A DNA stretch of 24,649 bases from an uncultured Asticcacaulis sp. (GTDB lineage: Bacteria; Pseudomonadota; Alphaproteobacteria; Caulobacterales; Caulobacteraceae). A program made the position numbers and the translations under genes. Below the pieces are notes generated by a model. The model had not been told where the DNA came from and ran no database searches. It worked only from the letters and a program-made list of their open reading frames with translations. Shown here piece by piece: positions 1-7,802 of this stretch. The stretch is from positions 1 through 24,649 of the forward strand of contig CAMLPZ010000024.1 in NCBI GenBank assembly GCA_946482045.1, read 5' to 3'. How positions within the stretch are numbered: position 1 is the stretch's first letter; each line of letters starts with the position of its first letter.

Positions 1-673
1 AGGCAAGGTCATAGAGTATGACTTCGATCAGTTGCATATGCGGTCTCGTATTGTCGGCGTCATTCCAGATATGCGATTTGCACCTGTATACGAGCCTGTT
101 CAGCCCATGATTTTCGACAATGATGGCAAATATTTTTCACAGATCAGCATACGTATAAGTCCTGACGACCCGGCTAAGACTATAGGCCGGATCGATCAAC
201 TGTGGGACAGGTTGACGGATGGCGAAGCGCCGATCATACGAAATACGTTTCACGAACATCTCATGGACCAATACGCCGATCTGAACCATCAAATTCTCGT
301 CGCAAGGATTGTGTCCTTTGTCTCGGCTGTCTTGTCGATCCTTGGATTTGTAGGACTATCCATATTTCAAACTCGCCATCAAGCCCGGGAAACGGCCATT
401 CGGCGTGCCTTGGGCGCATCTTTTCTCGACATTATCCACGACAGGCTGAGTGTTTTTTACGGCCCGATCCTGATCGCGAACCTGATTGCCTGGCCAATAG
501 CCTGGATTGTCATGAGCAGCTGGCTCGATTCTTTCGCGGACCACATTCCGCTATCCATTGGCGACTTTTTCGCAGCGGGCGCGATCTCATCCGGATTCGC
601 GCTCATTGTGTCTGCCATGTATTCCACTATTTCAACGATGGACACGTCTATCTCGGTCCTCGGTAGCGAATAA
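1..673 (+). CDS. FtsX/MacB-type ABC transporter permease, C-terminal part (5' end outside window)
   Basis: The frame is open from base 2, so the gene begins upstream of the window; the first in-frame TTG at 32 is unlikely to be the start. What is visible is the end of a periplasmic domain followed by three hydrophobic segments: one centred near base 320, one near 480 and one near 590. After the first comes the motif ARETAIRRALGAS, which is characteristic of FtsX-like permeases of the MacB family (typically RE-IGIRRALGA). Such proteins couple a cytoplasmic ATPase to a periplasmic or outer-membrane partner and act in efflux, lipoprotein release or cell-envelope signalling. The partner ATPase is not in the window, so the substrate cannot be inferred. 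The stop is TAA at 671-673. Relation to the downstream polysaccharide locus is unclear; it may simply be a neighbour. Confidence 0.85.
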   Translation, partial: GKVIEYDFDQLHMRSRIVGVIPDMRFAPVYEPVQPMIFDNDGKYFSQISIRISPDDPAKTIGRIDQLWDRLTDGEAPIIRNTFHEHLMDQYADLNHQILVARIVSFVSAVLSILGFVGLSIFQTRHQARETAIRRALGASFLDIIHDRLSVFYGPILIANLIAWPIAWIVMSSWLDSFADHIPLSIGDFFAAGAISSGFALIVSAMYSTISTMDTSISVLGSE

Positions 674-700
674 AAGCCTTCCAGGCAACCGTGACACAGT

Positions 701-744
701 TGACCGATTCGGCCGTGTTCGTATCCGAACAATGCGAACGGTCA
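701..744. promoter_or_regulatory. Nested inverted repeat (operator or weak terminator)
   Basis: The centre is a perfect dyad, TGTTCG-TATC-CGAACA (716-731). It is flanked by a second perfect pair, TGACCG (701-706) and CGGTCA (739-744). There is no T-run after it, so a standard intrinsic terminator for the permease gene is unlikely. A protein-binding site is the other reading. Confidence 0.4.
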
Positions 745-872
745 GCGCAGTGCATTGCTCATCAAATCGGTTAAAATATTAATATATTCAATCATTTAAA
801 ATTGTCCGACTAATCTGCTAGCCTGTGCAGGCGCGGTCAGGGGTCCAACCACTTAAATTGCGGCCTGCACCT

Positions 873-896
873 AACCCATCTCCGCCGAGGTGGGTT
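873..896 (+). promoter_or_regulatory. Leader hairpin upstream of the TonB receptor gene
   Basis: AACCCATCTC (873-882) pairs with GAGGTGGGTT (887-896) to give a 10-base-pair stem with a CGCC loop. One pair is a G-U wobble on the + strand, which would be an A-C mismatch on the - strand, favouring a + strand RNA. A TTCTC tail follows. Just upstream, GTGCAGGC (825-832) is perfectly complementary to GCCTGCAC (863-870). Together they resemble an attenuator or structured leader. Confidence 0.4.
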
Positions 897-979
897 TCTC
901 GCGTCACAAACAAATAGTCGGAGCGGTGATCCCACACCAGCCCAGGCACGAATGAAACGCGGTCCTTGAGGAAACAGAG

Positions 980-3900
980 ATGAATTATTTTACACGCAAA
1001 TTTTTGCTGGGCGCAGGCGCGTCGGCTCTTGCCCTGATGGCGATGAGCCACGCGGCATTGGCCCAGGATGCAGAACCGCGCGCCAGCGAAGATGCCAGCG
1101 CGACAAGTGACGATAGCGGGGCGGTGATCGTTACAGTGCGCCGTAAGGCGTTGCAGTCTGCTATCCAGATCAAGAAGAATTCCGATACCATCGTCGACTC
1201 AATCGTTGCCGATGAGGCCGGCCAGTTGCCCGACACCTCGATTACCGAGGTCCTGTCGCGGGTTTCTGGTGTCACCCTGTCGCGCTTTTCGTCGGTCGGC
1301 AGCAGCGGAACGCCGTCCTTCCAGATCGAAGGCTCGGGTATCAGCGTGCGCGGCCTGCCTTATAACGCAAGTACGCTGAATGGCCGCCAGGCGTTCAGCG
1401 CCAACGGCGCGAATGCCCTGAGTTGGAGCGATGTCACGCCGGAGCTTGCGGCCGGGGTTGATGTCTACAAGGCGGCGCGCGCAGATCTCATCGAGGGCGG
1501 GACGTCCTCCGTCGATCTGAGGACGCGTATGCCGTTCGACTACAAGAAACCTGAGTTCGACGTATCTGTGGGCGCCAGCTACGGCGACCAGATCAAGAAG
1601 ATCTCGCCGGATTTGTCCATGCTCTATACCCGCCGCTTCGATACGAAGTACGGCGAAATGGGCTTCCTGATCGATGTCGCGCACAGCCAGTATTATTCGC
1701 AGGACAGTAACGCCGCAATCGGCGCCTATAAGATGCAGAACAATCCGGAGGTACCGTCGGGGCGATCGCTTGTGCCGACGGGTTATAAGTGGAGTCAGCG
1801 CACGAACAAGCGTGATCGTGATGGTTTCTACGGAGCTTTCCAATGGAGGCCGAGCGACAATCTGACGCTGGGCACGATCCTTTTCTATTCGCAATATAAG
1901 ACCCAGTCTGAAGGGCACGAAGGCGGGTTTGACAACAGGCCAAACTCCACCAACCAGAATATTCCGACAGACGCGACCTTTAACGAGGCGGGCGCCATGA
2001 CGAAAGGCTCCTTGCGCCTGGGCGGGACCGGAGCCGGGACTCCTATCTTCGGTTGGGGCGGCAATAACTGGCTTGACGAATACTGGGACCCGACGGATCC
2101 TGCTTACAGCTTCATCAATTTCATGGGCTCGCCGAAGCCGGACCTGCTGAACGTTGACTGTCGCACCCAATATGGCAGCCTGGAATCGTCGAATCCTGAT
2201 ATCAATTGGGGCAATTGGGACAATCCGGGCACGAGGGACGCCTCAGGTAACATCATTCCGAACACCGGTATGTTCTACTGCAAGAATTCCAATAACACCG
2301 CCGGTACCATCACGCTCAACCTGGGCGGATCGACATCTACAAGCCACAACACGTCGTCGACCCTGGACATCAGCCAAAGCTTCATATGGACTCCGAGCGA
2401 CACGCTTCGCCTGAGGGGCGCCCTGCAGATCGTATCGTCCCGTACGAACGGGCTTGGCATGTTTGCCGGGATCACTCAGTCCGATCCGGCCTTGTCATCG
2501 GCCAGCTTCGACGCGACGCAAGACATTCCGGTACTGGGTGGCTTCGATGCGACGGCCCTGGTCAATACCAATACGGCCTTTTTTAACTCCTTCGCTTATA
2601 ACGGCGCCCGCAACAAAGGCACCTCGGTGGCCGCCAATATAGACGCCGACTACGCTCTCGATGGGGATCATTTCTTCAAATCGGTATCGTTTGGCGCCCG
2701 GATGGCGGTGCGCAGCGAGCGCGATAATTTCGTCGGCACCTATTGGGCGCCCATATCGGAACCGTGGAATGCTATGCCATACCCCGATCAAACGTCTACG
2801 CCCGGCTTCGCGCCCTTCCTGACCGGACCCAAGGCGATAACTGGCCCATACACCGTGACGGCTGATAGATTCCAAGCTTATGTTCTTGATGGCAGCGGTC
2901 AACGCGTAAGAAACAGCGACGGCACGTACCAGACGGAAGAAGTGACAAGAAGTGTTACCATTAATCCAAATGGTACAGTTAAGCCTGCGGATTATGAGGT
3001 CTGGGATGTCCCGGGCTATTTTGGCGGAAGCGTTGCGTCCCCAGGGGCCATTCTGGTGCCTAGCGCAGCCTTGATGCAAGGTTACAACTGGCAGCAATTG
3101 GCCTCAATAGGCGCCAATGCGCATGGGGGTGCGCTCAATGCGGCGAGATGCGCTGCCGAATCAAGAGCTGTCGCTTGTGACGCAACGCCATGGACAGCGC
3201 AAGGTTTTTACGACACGAACATCGACCAGAATTTGGGGATCACCAACACCTCGCTCAGGAACGCGGCCTTCTATATCCAGGGCAAGTTCGGCGGCGACGG
3301 GTTCGGGTTTATTCCGTCTTTCAGCGGCAATATCGGCGTCCGGGTCGTTCGGCAGATTTTGAGCGGTAGCGGCAATCTCAGGGTCCACGGGGGAAATAGC
3401 TTCTATCTCGATCAAGCAAGTGCCATGGCGGCCATGGCGAATGGTGGTAAACCCACGCAACAGGGTGATTTCTACCAGGCTGTTACGAGCGCCGAGACGC
3501 GCAGCAAGGAAATCTCCTTTACCCGTGCCTTGCCGTCCTTCAACGTCAAGTTCGACATCTCGCCCGAGCTCATCCTGAGAATGGCCGCATCGCAGGGTAT
3601 GAGCCCGCCGAATCTTGAACACATCAGAGCCGGGGGACACGTCAGTGCAGCGACTGACAGCCGTACCGGGGTTGCTCCTGGTTCGACAACCCCAATTACC
3701 GTCAATTTCCTGAAGAACATGGTCAGTCAATCAGGGTCGGATATGAAACCGGTCATGATCGCCAGCGGCGATATTGCACTGGAATGGTATCCCAAGGACG
3801 GCGTATTTGCTTACGTCGACTTTTTTGGCAAGGAGCTGAAGAACCAGGATCTGTACACCTATTACTATCAGATCCAGCCCACGCCTCTTCTGAAGGGAGT

Positions 3901-4612
3901 GGATAAGGTTCCGGTGATCGTGGATCTGCCTTGGTTCTATCAGCAAAACAAGTCGATTAATAAGCCGGCTATCATCAAGGGCTTTGAGATCGGCGGCCGC
4001 AAGTTTTTCGACGAATTGCCCGCGCCTTTCAAGGGCTTCGGTGTCAGCGGCAGCCTGACCTATGTTGACAGTAGAAACCCGTCGCAATTGGCCAACTCCG
4101 TTGTCGGCCCATACGTACCTGACTTTGTATTCCAGGGCCCCAATACCGGTGGCGCGGGAGGCGTTGGTGCCGGTAATCCGGAAACCGATATCAAAGACCT
4201 GCCCTATTACGGCCTGTCGAAAATTTCCTACAATGTCGAGTTGTATTATAGCCGTGGTCCGTTAAATGCGCGCATAGCCTACAACTGGCACTCAAAGCAA
4301 CTTCTGAGCACGAATGCCAACCCGCTCTCGTTTAACGCCACTGGCGGTAATCCCTACACCTGCACGGCCTGCCTGGATAAAAATGGCGGAAAAATCTATG
4401 AGATGGTGCCATTGTGGAGTGCCGATGCCGGTTATCTCGACTTTGGCTTGGACTACAGGATCACGGACCGCATGACTTTTGGCATCCAGGCCAACAACCT
4501 GACGAATACGGTGTCCAAGACTCTGCAAGAACCGCTTCCGGGTGTGTTCGAGCCGTATGACACTTACCAGAGCGACCGTCGAATCAGTGCCTATCTGCGC
4601 GCACGCTACTAA
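980..4612 (+). CDS. TonB-dependent outer-membrane receptor (Xanthomonas/Caulobacter type)
   Basis: This 1210-residue protein should import oligosaccharides across the outer membrane using TonB energy. It has a signal peptide (residues 1 to about 28, cleavage after ALA-Q), a TonB-box-like stretch (GAVIVTVRR, about 47-55), a plug domain at about 60-170 with the typical VSGVTLSRF and GISVRGLPYN motifs, and then a long beta-barrel ending in the aromatic terminus YLRARY. The plug style matches the TIGR01782 family common in Caulobacterales and Xanthomonads. At 1210 residues it is longer than most members, with large predicted extracellular loops carrying paired cysteines (for example near CTACLD, about 1130). 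The start is chosen from the signal peptide and a GAGG Shine-Dalgarno core. A strong terminator follows directly. Linkage to the hydrolases suggests a hemicellulose-derived ligand; the exact ligand is inference. Confidence 0.95.
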   Translation: MNYFTRKFLLGAGASALALMAMSHAALAQDAEPRASEDASATSDDSGAVIVTVRRKALQSAIQIKKNSDTIVDSIVADEAGQLPDTSITEVLSRVSGVTLSRFSSVGSSGTPSFQIEGSGISVRGLPYNASTLNGRQAFSANGANALSWSDVTPELAAGVDVYKAARADLIEGGTSSVDLRTRMPFDYKKPEFDVSVGASYGDQIKKISPDLSMLYTRRFDTKYGEMGFLIDVAHSQYYSQDSNAAIGAYKMQNNPEVPSGRSLVPTGYKWSQRTNKRDRDGFYGAFQWRPSDNLTLGTILFYSQYKTQSEGHEGGFDNRPNSTNQNIPTDATFNEAGAMTKGSLRLGGTGAGTPIFGWGGNNWLDEYWDPTDPAYSFINFMGSPKPDLLNVDCRTQYGSLESSNPDINWGNWDNPGTRDASGNIIPNTGMFYCKNSNNTAGTITLNLGGSTSTSHNTSSTLDISQSFIWTPSDTLRLRGALQIVSSRTNGLGMFAGITQSDPALSSASFDATQDIPVLGGFDATALVNTNTAFFNSFAYNGARNKGTSVAANIDADYALDGDHFFKSVSFGARMAVRSERDNFVGTYWAPISEPWNAMPYPDQTSTPGFAPFLTGPKAITGPYTVTADRFQAYVLDGSGQRVRNSDGTYQTEEVTRSVTINPNGTVKPADYEVWDVPGYFGGSVASPGAILVPSAALMQGYNWQQLASIGANAHGGALNAARCAAESRAVACDATPWTAQGFYDTNIDQNLGITNTSLRNAAFYIQGKFGGDGFGFIPSFSGNIGVRVVRQILSGSGNLRVHGGNSFYLDQASAMAAMANGGKPTQQGDFYQAVTSAETRSKEISFTRALPSFNVKFDISPELILRMAASQGMSPPNLEHIRAGGHVSAATDSRTGVAPGSTTPITVNFLKNMVSQSGSDMKPVMIASGDIALEWYPKDGVFAYVDFFGKELKNQDLYTYYYQIQPTPLLKGVDKVPVIVDLPWFYQQNKSINKPAIIKGFEIGGRKFFDELPAPFKGFGVSGSLTYVDSRNPSQLANSVVGPYVPDFVFQGPNTGGAGGVGAGNPETDIKDLPYYGLSKISYNVELYYSRGPLNARIAYNWHSKQLLSTNANPLSFNATGGNPYTCTACLDKNGGKIYEMVPLWSADAGYLDFGLDYRITDRMTFGIQANNLTNTVSKTLQEPLPGVFEPYDTYQSDRRISAYLRARY

Positions 4613-4625
4613 TAGCTGAGCCTGG

Positions 4626-4658
4626 ACGGGAGCCCTATGACAATAAGGCTCCCGTTTT
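4626..4658 (+). terminator. Rho-independent terminator after the TonB receptor
   Basis: ACGGGAGCC (4626-4634) and GGCTCCCGT (4647-4655) form a perfect 9-base-pair stem with a 12-base loop, followed by TTTT. It starts 13 bases after the receptor stop, so it probably separates receptor mRNA from the halogenase transcript or lowers downstream expression. Confidence 0.85.
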
Positions 4659-4708
4659 GCTTATGACTATGATGCCAGTAACCAGAGAGACAACCTGCGG
4701 AGTGCGTC

Positions 4709-6262
4709 TTGCAAAAGAAGGTCGTTATTGTTGGAGGAGGGACCGCGGGATGGATAACGGCTGCCTATCTGGCCAAGATACTTTCTCACGGCCTCGTGGC
4801 GGGGCTGGATATTACCCTCATCGAGGCGCCCGATATCGGCATTATCGGTGTCGGCGAAGGGACGTTTCCCAGCATCAGGAAGACGTTTAACCGGATAGAA
4901 CTTGATGAAGACAGCCTGGTCCGTGACGCCGGCGCGACCTTCAAGCAGGGTATACGCTTTGTAAACTGGCGTGGCGTCTCCGACAAACAGGGTGAAGACT
5001 CGTATTTTCACCCCTTTCAGATTTCCGGCCAGCATACGCAATTCGATCTGTTGCCGTATTGGCTGCTGGGCGTCGCCGGTGATGCCAGTTGGGCTAGCGT
5101 CAGCACCATCCAGCAACGCGTTGCCGACGAACGGCGGGCGCCGAAACTGATCAGCCAGCCAGGGCACGGCGGGCCATTGAACTACGCCTACCATTTTGAC
5201 GCGGTCGAACTGGCGAAACTGCTGCGCCGAAAGGCGATCTCCTTCGGCGTGAAGCATATTGCGGGCAAGGTCGACCAGGTCATTGTCGGCGGCAACGGTT
5301 ATATCGAGCGCCTGATAACGCGGGAGCATGGTGAGCTCACGGCGGACCTGTATGTCGACTGCACCGGGTTCAAGGCGCAGTTGATCGGCCAGGCCATGGG
5401 TGTGCCATTCAAATCCCTGCGTTCCCAGGTCTTCGCCAACCGTGCCGTGGCCTTGCAGGTGCCCTACGATCAGCCGGGCAGTCCTATCGAGTCGCAAACC
5501 ATCTCTACCGCTCAGGAATGTGGCTGGACGTGGGATATTGGGCTGACCGGACGCCGGGGCGTCGGCTATGTCTATTCGACGGATCACACCACGGATGAGC
5601 GTGCCGAGCAGGTTTTGCGCGCGTATGTCGGGCCGGCGGCGCGGTCCTGCGAGGTCCGCTTTTTGGATTTTGAAGCCGGATGCCGGCAGACCCAATGGAA
5701 GAATAACTGTGTCGCCATCGGCCTGTCTGCCGGGTTTATTGAACCCCTGGAAGCGACAGGCATTGGCTACGCCGAGATCGCATCCCTGATCTTGTCCAAT
5801 CTGTTCCCGTGGAACAACAATTACGAGGTCAGCGCCAGCCAGTTTAACGGCATGATGACGCGCCGGTTTGACCATGTCGTAGACTTCATCAAATTGCACT
5901 ACTGCCTGACCCAGCGTGTCGATACGGATTTCTGGCGCGATAATGTGCGGCCGGAAACCCTTTCGGACGATTTGCAGGCGCGGCTGGAACGGTGGCGTTA
6001 TCGTCCGCCGTCCTTCCTCGATATGGACCCCAACCACGACATATTCACCGAGGCCAACTGGCAGTATGTCCTCTACGGCATGGGCTTCAAGACCGACATC
6101 AGTGCGCAACGAGGTGTCTACAGGTACTTTGACGACGCCAGGGCTCAGTTCGCCGAGATCAGAAGGCAAGGCGACTACGCCCTGTCGGTGCTGCCCAAAC
6201 ACAGGGACCTGATTGAGCAGGTTCGCACGCACGGGTTTAAGGCGGACAGGAAGAGCGCCTAG
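4709..6262 (+). CDS. Flavin-dependent halogenase homologue 1 (tryptophan halogenase family)
   Basis: The family uses reduced FAD, oxygen and halide to halogenate aromatic compounds such as tryptophan or indole. Seen here over 517 residues: the FAD-binding GGGTAGW motif at 9-15; Lys79 in the ATFKQGIRFVNW block, the position of the catalytic lysine in PrnA and RebH; and the EPLEAT block at 345-350, whose second Glu (348) matches the PrnA catalytic Glu. The usual WxWxIP signature is altered to WTWDIG (273-278), with Gly in place of Pro. The start is TTG at 4709, six bases after GGAG (4699-4702); no better in-frame start with a ribosome site is evident. No signal peptide, so cytoplasmic. It sits between a TonB receptor and a ROK regulator, a context seen for many uncharacterised members in Caulobacterales and Xanthomonads. 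Substrate unknown; tryptophan should not be assumed. Confidence 0.88.
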   Translation: MQKKVVIVGGGTAGWITAAYLAKILSHGLVAGLDITLIEAPDIGIIGVGEGTFPSIRKTFNRIELDEDSLVRDAGATFKQGIRFVNWRGVSDKQGEDSYFHPFQISGQHTQFDLLPYWLLGVAGDASWASVSTIQQRVADERRAPKLISQPGHGGPLNYAYHFDAVELAKLLRRKAISFGVKHIAGKVDQVIVGGNGYIERLITREHGELTADLYVDCTGFKAQLIGQAMGVPFKSLRSQVFANRAVALQVPYDQPGSPIESQTISTAQECGWTWDIGLTGRRGVGYVYSTDHTTDERAEQVLRAYVGPAARSCEVRFLDFEAGCRQTQWKNNCVAIGLSAGFIEPLEATGIGYAEIASLILSNLFPWNNNYEVSASQFNGMMTRRFDHVVDFIKLHYCLTQRVDTDFWRDNVRPETLSDDLQARLERWRYRPPSFLDMDPNHDIFTEANWQYVLYGMGFKTDISAQRGVYRYFDDARAQFAEIRRQGDYALSVLPKHRDLIEQVRTHGFKADRKSA

Positions 6263-6337
6263 TCAATGCAGTCCCAAGTAAATGTCCGACCCAGGGCGAC
6301 GACATACGCCGCAGCCCCTTCCAAGTGATGGCATAAG

Positions 6338-7612
6338 ATGGAAATGTTGAATCCTGTACAATTTCGTCAATCGAGTAGCTTCTGGCGGGAGGTGTCGGGG
6401 AACGCGGCGATCCCGCGTGGCGCCAACATCTCGTCGGCCGGCCGGCACAATAAAAAGATCATCCTCGATGCAATTCGCGCCCGGGGGGAAATGACGTGTG
6501 GCAACCTGGCGGAACTGACGGGCCTGACGCCGCCGGCGGTGTTCAATATTGCCAAGGGTTTGGTTAGTGAAGGATGGATAATCCGGTCGCGCAATTTCGA
6601 AAAGGCAAGGGGGCAGCCGAGTCACGCCCTGAAACTCAATCCCAATGCCGCCTTCGCACTGGGCCTAAACATCGACCGTGACCATCTTACGCTTATCGTC
6701 GTCGATTTCGCGGGACGGGTTCAAAACCGATTTCATCTCGACATACATTTTGCCGGACCGCATGATGTCCGGGCCTTTGTTATCGATAGTTTCAATCGCT
6801 TGGAACACAGTAATACCGCACAAGTAGCGCGGATCGTCGGTCTGGGCGTTGCCATTCCCGATGATCTGGGGCGTACGGCCTTGCCGGGGCAGCCTCAGCG
6901 ATATCAGGATTGGAACGGGATTTGTATCCCGGATTTACTGGGTGATATCGTCCATGCTCCGGTCGTGCAGGAAAATGACGCTGGTGCGGCGGTCATCGGT
7001 GAACTGCAGTTCGGCGCAGGATTAGAACTCACGTCTTTCTTCTATGTTTTCATCAGCGCCGGCCTTGGCGGCGGCTTGGTCATTAATAAGCAGTATGTTC
7101 GCGGAGCGCATGGGCGTAGTGGGGAGATCGGCTTTCTGCCACAGGTAAGTCCGCTCCGGCCGGGCAAGACAAAATTGCAGAATAGCCTCGGCGACGCGGT
7201 CCTTGTGTCGGATCTGCTTAAATCCCTCCGCAGCCATGGCTGTGAGGCGTCGTCTGTTGACGACCTGGAGCGTTTGACAGAGGAGGGCGAGGCCATCGTC
7301 GACCGCTGGATTGAGGCGGTTGCGGATTTTCTCTATCTTCCGTTGCTGACGGTTATCTGCGCCGTCGATCCAGAAGCTGTTCTGATCGGAGGGCGTCTTC
7401 CACGGAGTATCAACGAGCGCCTGTGCCACCAAATAAACAGACGCCTTTCGATGCACGTAGGTTGCCACTGGCCCGGTAGCGCCGTTCGACCGGCTTCGGT
7501 TGTCACGGATACGGCCGCTGTCGGCGCGGCAGTTCTGGCGTTCCAGTGTATTTGGGACCCGGAGGTACGCCACCCTCCCGACGAAATCATGACCCGTCAG
7601 GTCGTTGGATAA
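6338..7612 (+). CDS. ROK-family transcriptional regulator without the zinc-binding motif
   Basis: The 424-residue protein has an N-terminal winged helix-turn-helix (about 37-84, with NLAELTGLTPPAVFNIAKGL) followed by a ROK sugar-kinase-like domain. The phosphate/sugar-binding blocks are visible: NIDRDHLTLIVVD (111-123), ENDAGAAVIGE (212-222, with the catalytic-type Asp214) and the glycine-rich SAGLGGGLVIN (240-250). ROK proteins normally carry ExGH followed by CxCGxxGC to bind zinc. Here this reads EIGF (263-266) and no cysteine cluster follows, so both zinc elements are lost. The HTH marks it as a regulator of the NagC/Mlc/XylR type rather than a kinase. It lies 75 bases after halogenase 1 and probably senses a sugar released by the locus. 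The ATG at 6338 lacks a strong Shine-Dalgarno; an ATG two codons on (6344) is an alternative. Confidence 0.88.
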   Translation: MEMLNPVQFRQSSSFWREVSGNAAIPRGANISSAGRHNKKIILDAIRARGEMTCGNLAELTGLTPPAVFNIAKGLVSEGWIIRSRNFEKARGQPSHALKLNPNAAFALGLNIDRDHLTLIVVDFAGRVQNRFHLDIHFAGPHDVRAFVIDSFNRLEHSNTAQVARIVGLGVAIPDDLGRTALPGQPQRYQDWNGICIPDLLGDIVHAPVVQENDAGAAVIGELQFGAGLELTSFFYVFISAGLGGGLVINKQYVRGAHGRSGEIGFLPQVSPLRPGKTKLQNSLGDAVLVSDLLKSLRSHGCEASSVDDLERLTEEGEAIVDRWIEAVADFLYLPLLTVICAVDPEAVLIGGRLPRSINERLCHQINRRLSMHVGCHWPGSAVRPASVVTDTAAVGAAVLAFQCIWDPEVRHPPDEIMTRQVVG

Positions 7613-7802
7613 AATGGCAAGGTTACTGGACGCATCGCTTTGATCGAGATCGATGGCCTCAAGACCCGGCGTTCGCGGATCAATGCGACATCTCAGGAAT
7701 AATTGAGGCCTGGAAAGCCGCGAACTCGTCCGGAATGAAGGTCCGGGTGTGGACCGCTTGGACGGGACGGCGGACATAAACATGTTATTATACAGGTGAG
7801 AA

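Larger units (their letters stand above)
674..979 (+). promoter_or_regulatory. Regulatory region and 5' leader of the TonB receptor gene
   Basis: This 306-base gap has no convincing gene. From left to right it holds an imperfect nested dyad (701-744), an AT-rich stretch with the palindrome ATATTAATAT (776-785), a weak Caulobacter-like promoter match (TTGTCCG at 802-808 and GCTAGCCT at 817-824, spacing shorter than usual), and two potential RNA stem-loops (825-870 and 873-896). A GAGG Shine-Dalgarno core lies about 10 bases before the receptor ATG at 980. Promoter placement is inference. Confidence 0.45.

Noticed and set aside
4667..6232. A 521-codon open frame on the - strand, opposite halogenase 1
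   Set aside because: It mirrors a well-conserved gene on +, has no recognisable motif and arises from GC-rich third positions. The same holds for the long - frames at 1199-2170, 8409-9275, 9411-10358, 16549-17709, 17752-18999 and 20902-22314.
7631..7641. CGCATCGCTTT also occurs at 17637-17647, both just after a gene end
   Set aside because: An exact 11-mer in two gaps is suggestive, but there is no dyad or wider similarity; chance is a fair explanation.
7546..7779. Short + frame overlapping the 3' end of the ROK gene
   Set aside because: It overlaps the ROK coding end in another frame, has no good ribosome site and shows no family motif. The 7613-7802 gap is treated as intergenic.
7758..7791. 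TTGGAC and TATTAT as a promoter for halogenase 2
   Set aside because: The spacer is 22 bases, too long for a normal sigma-70-type promoter, and the start would fall on the ribosome site.
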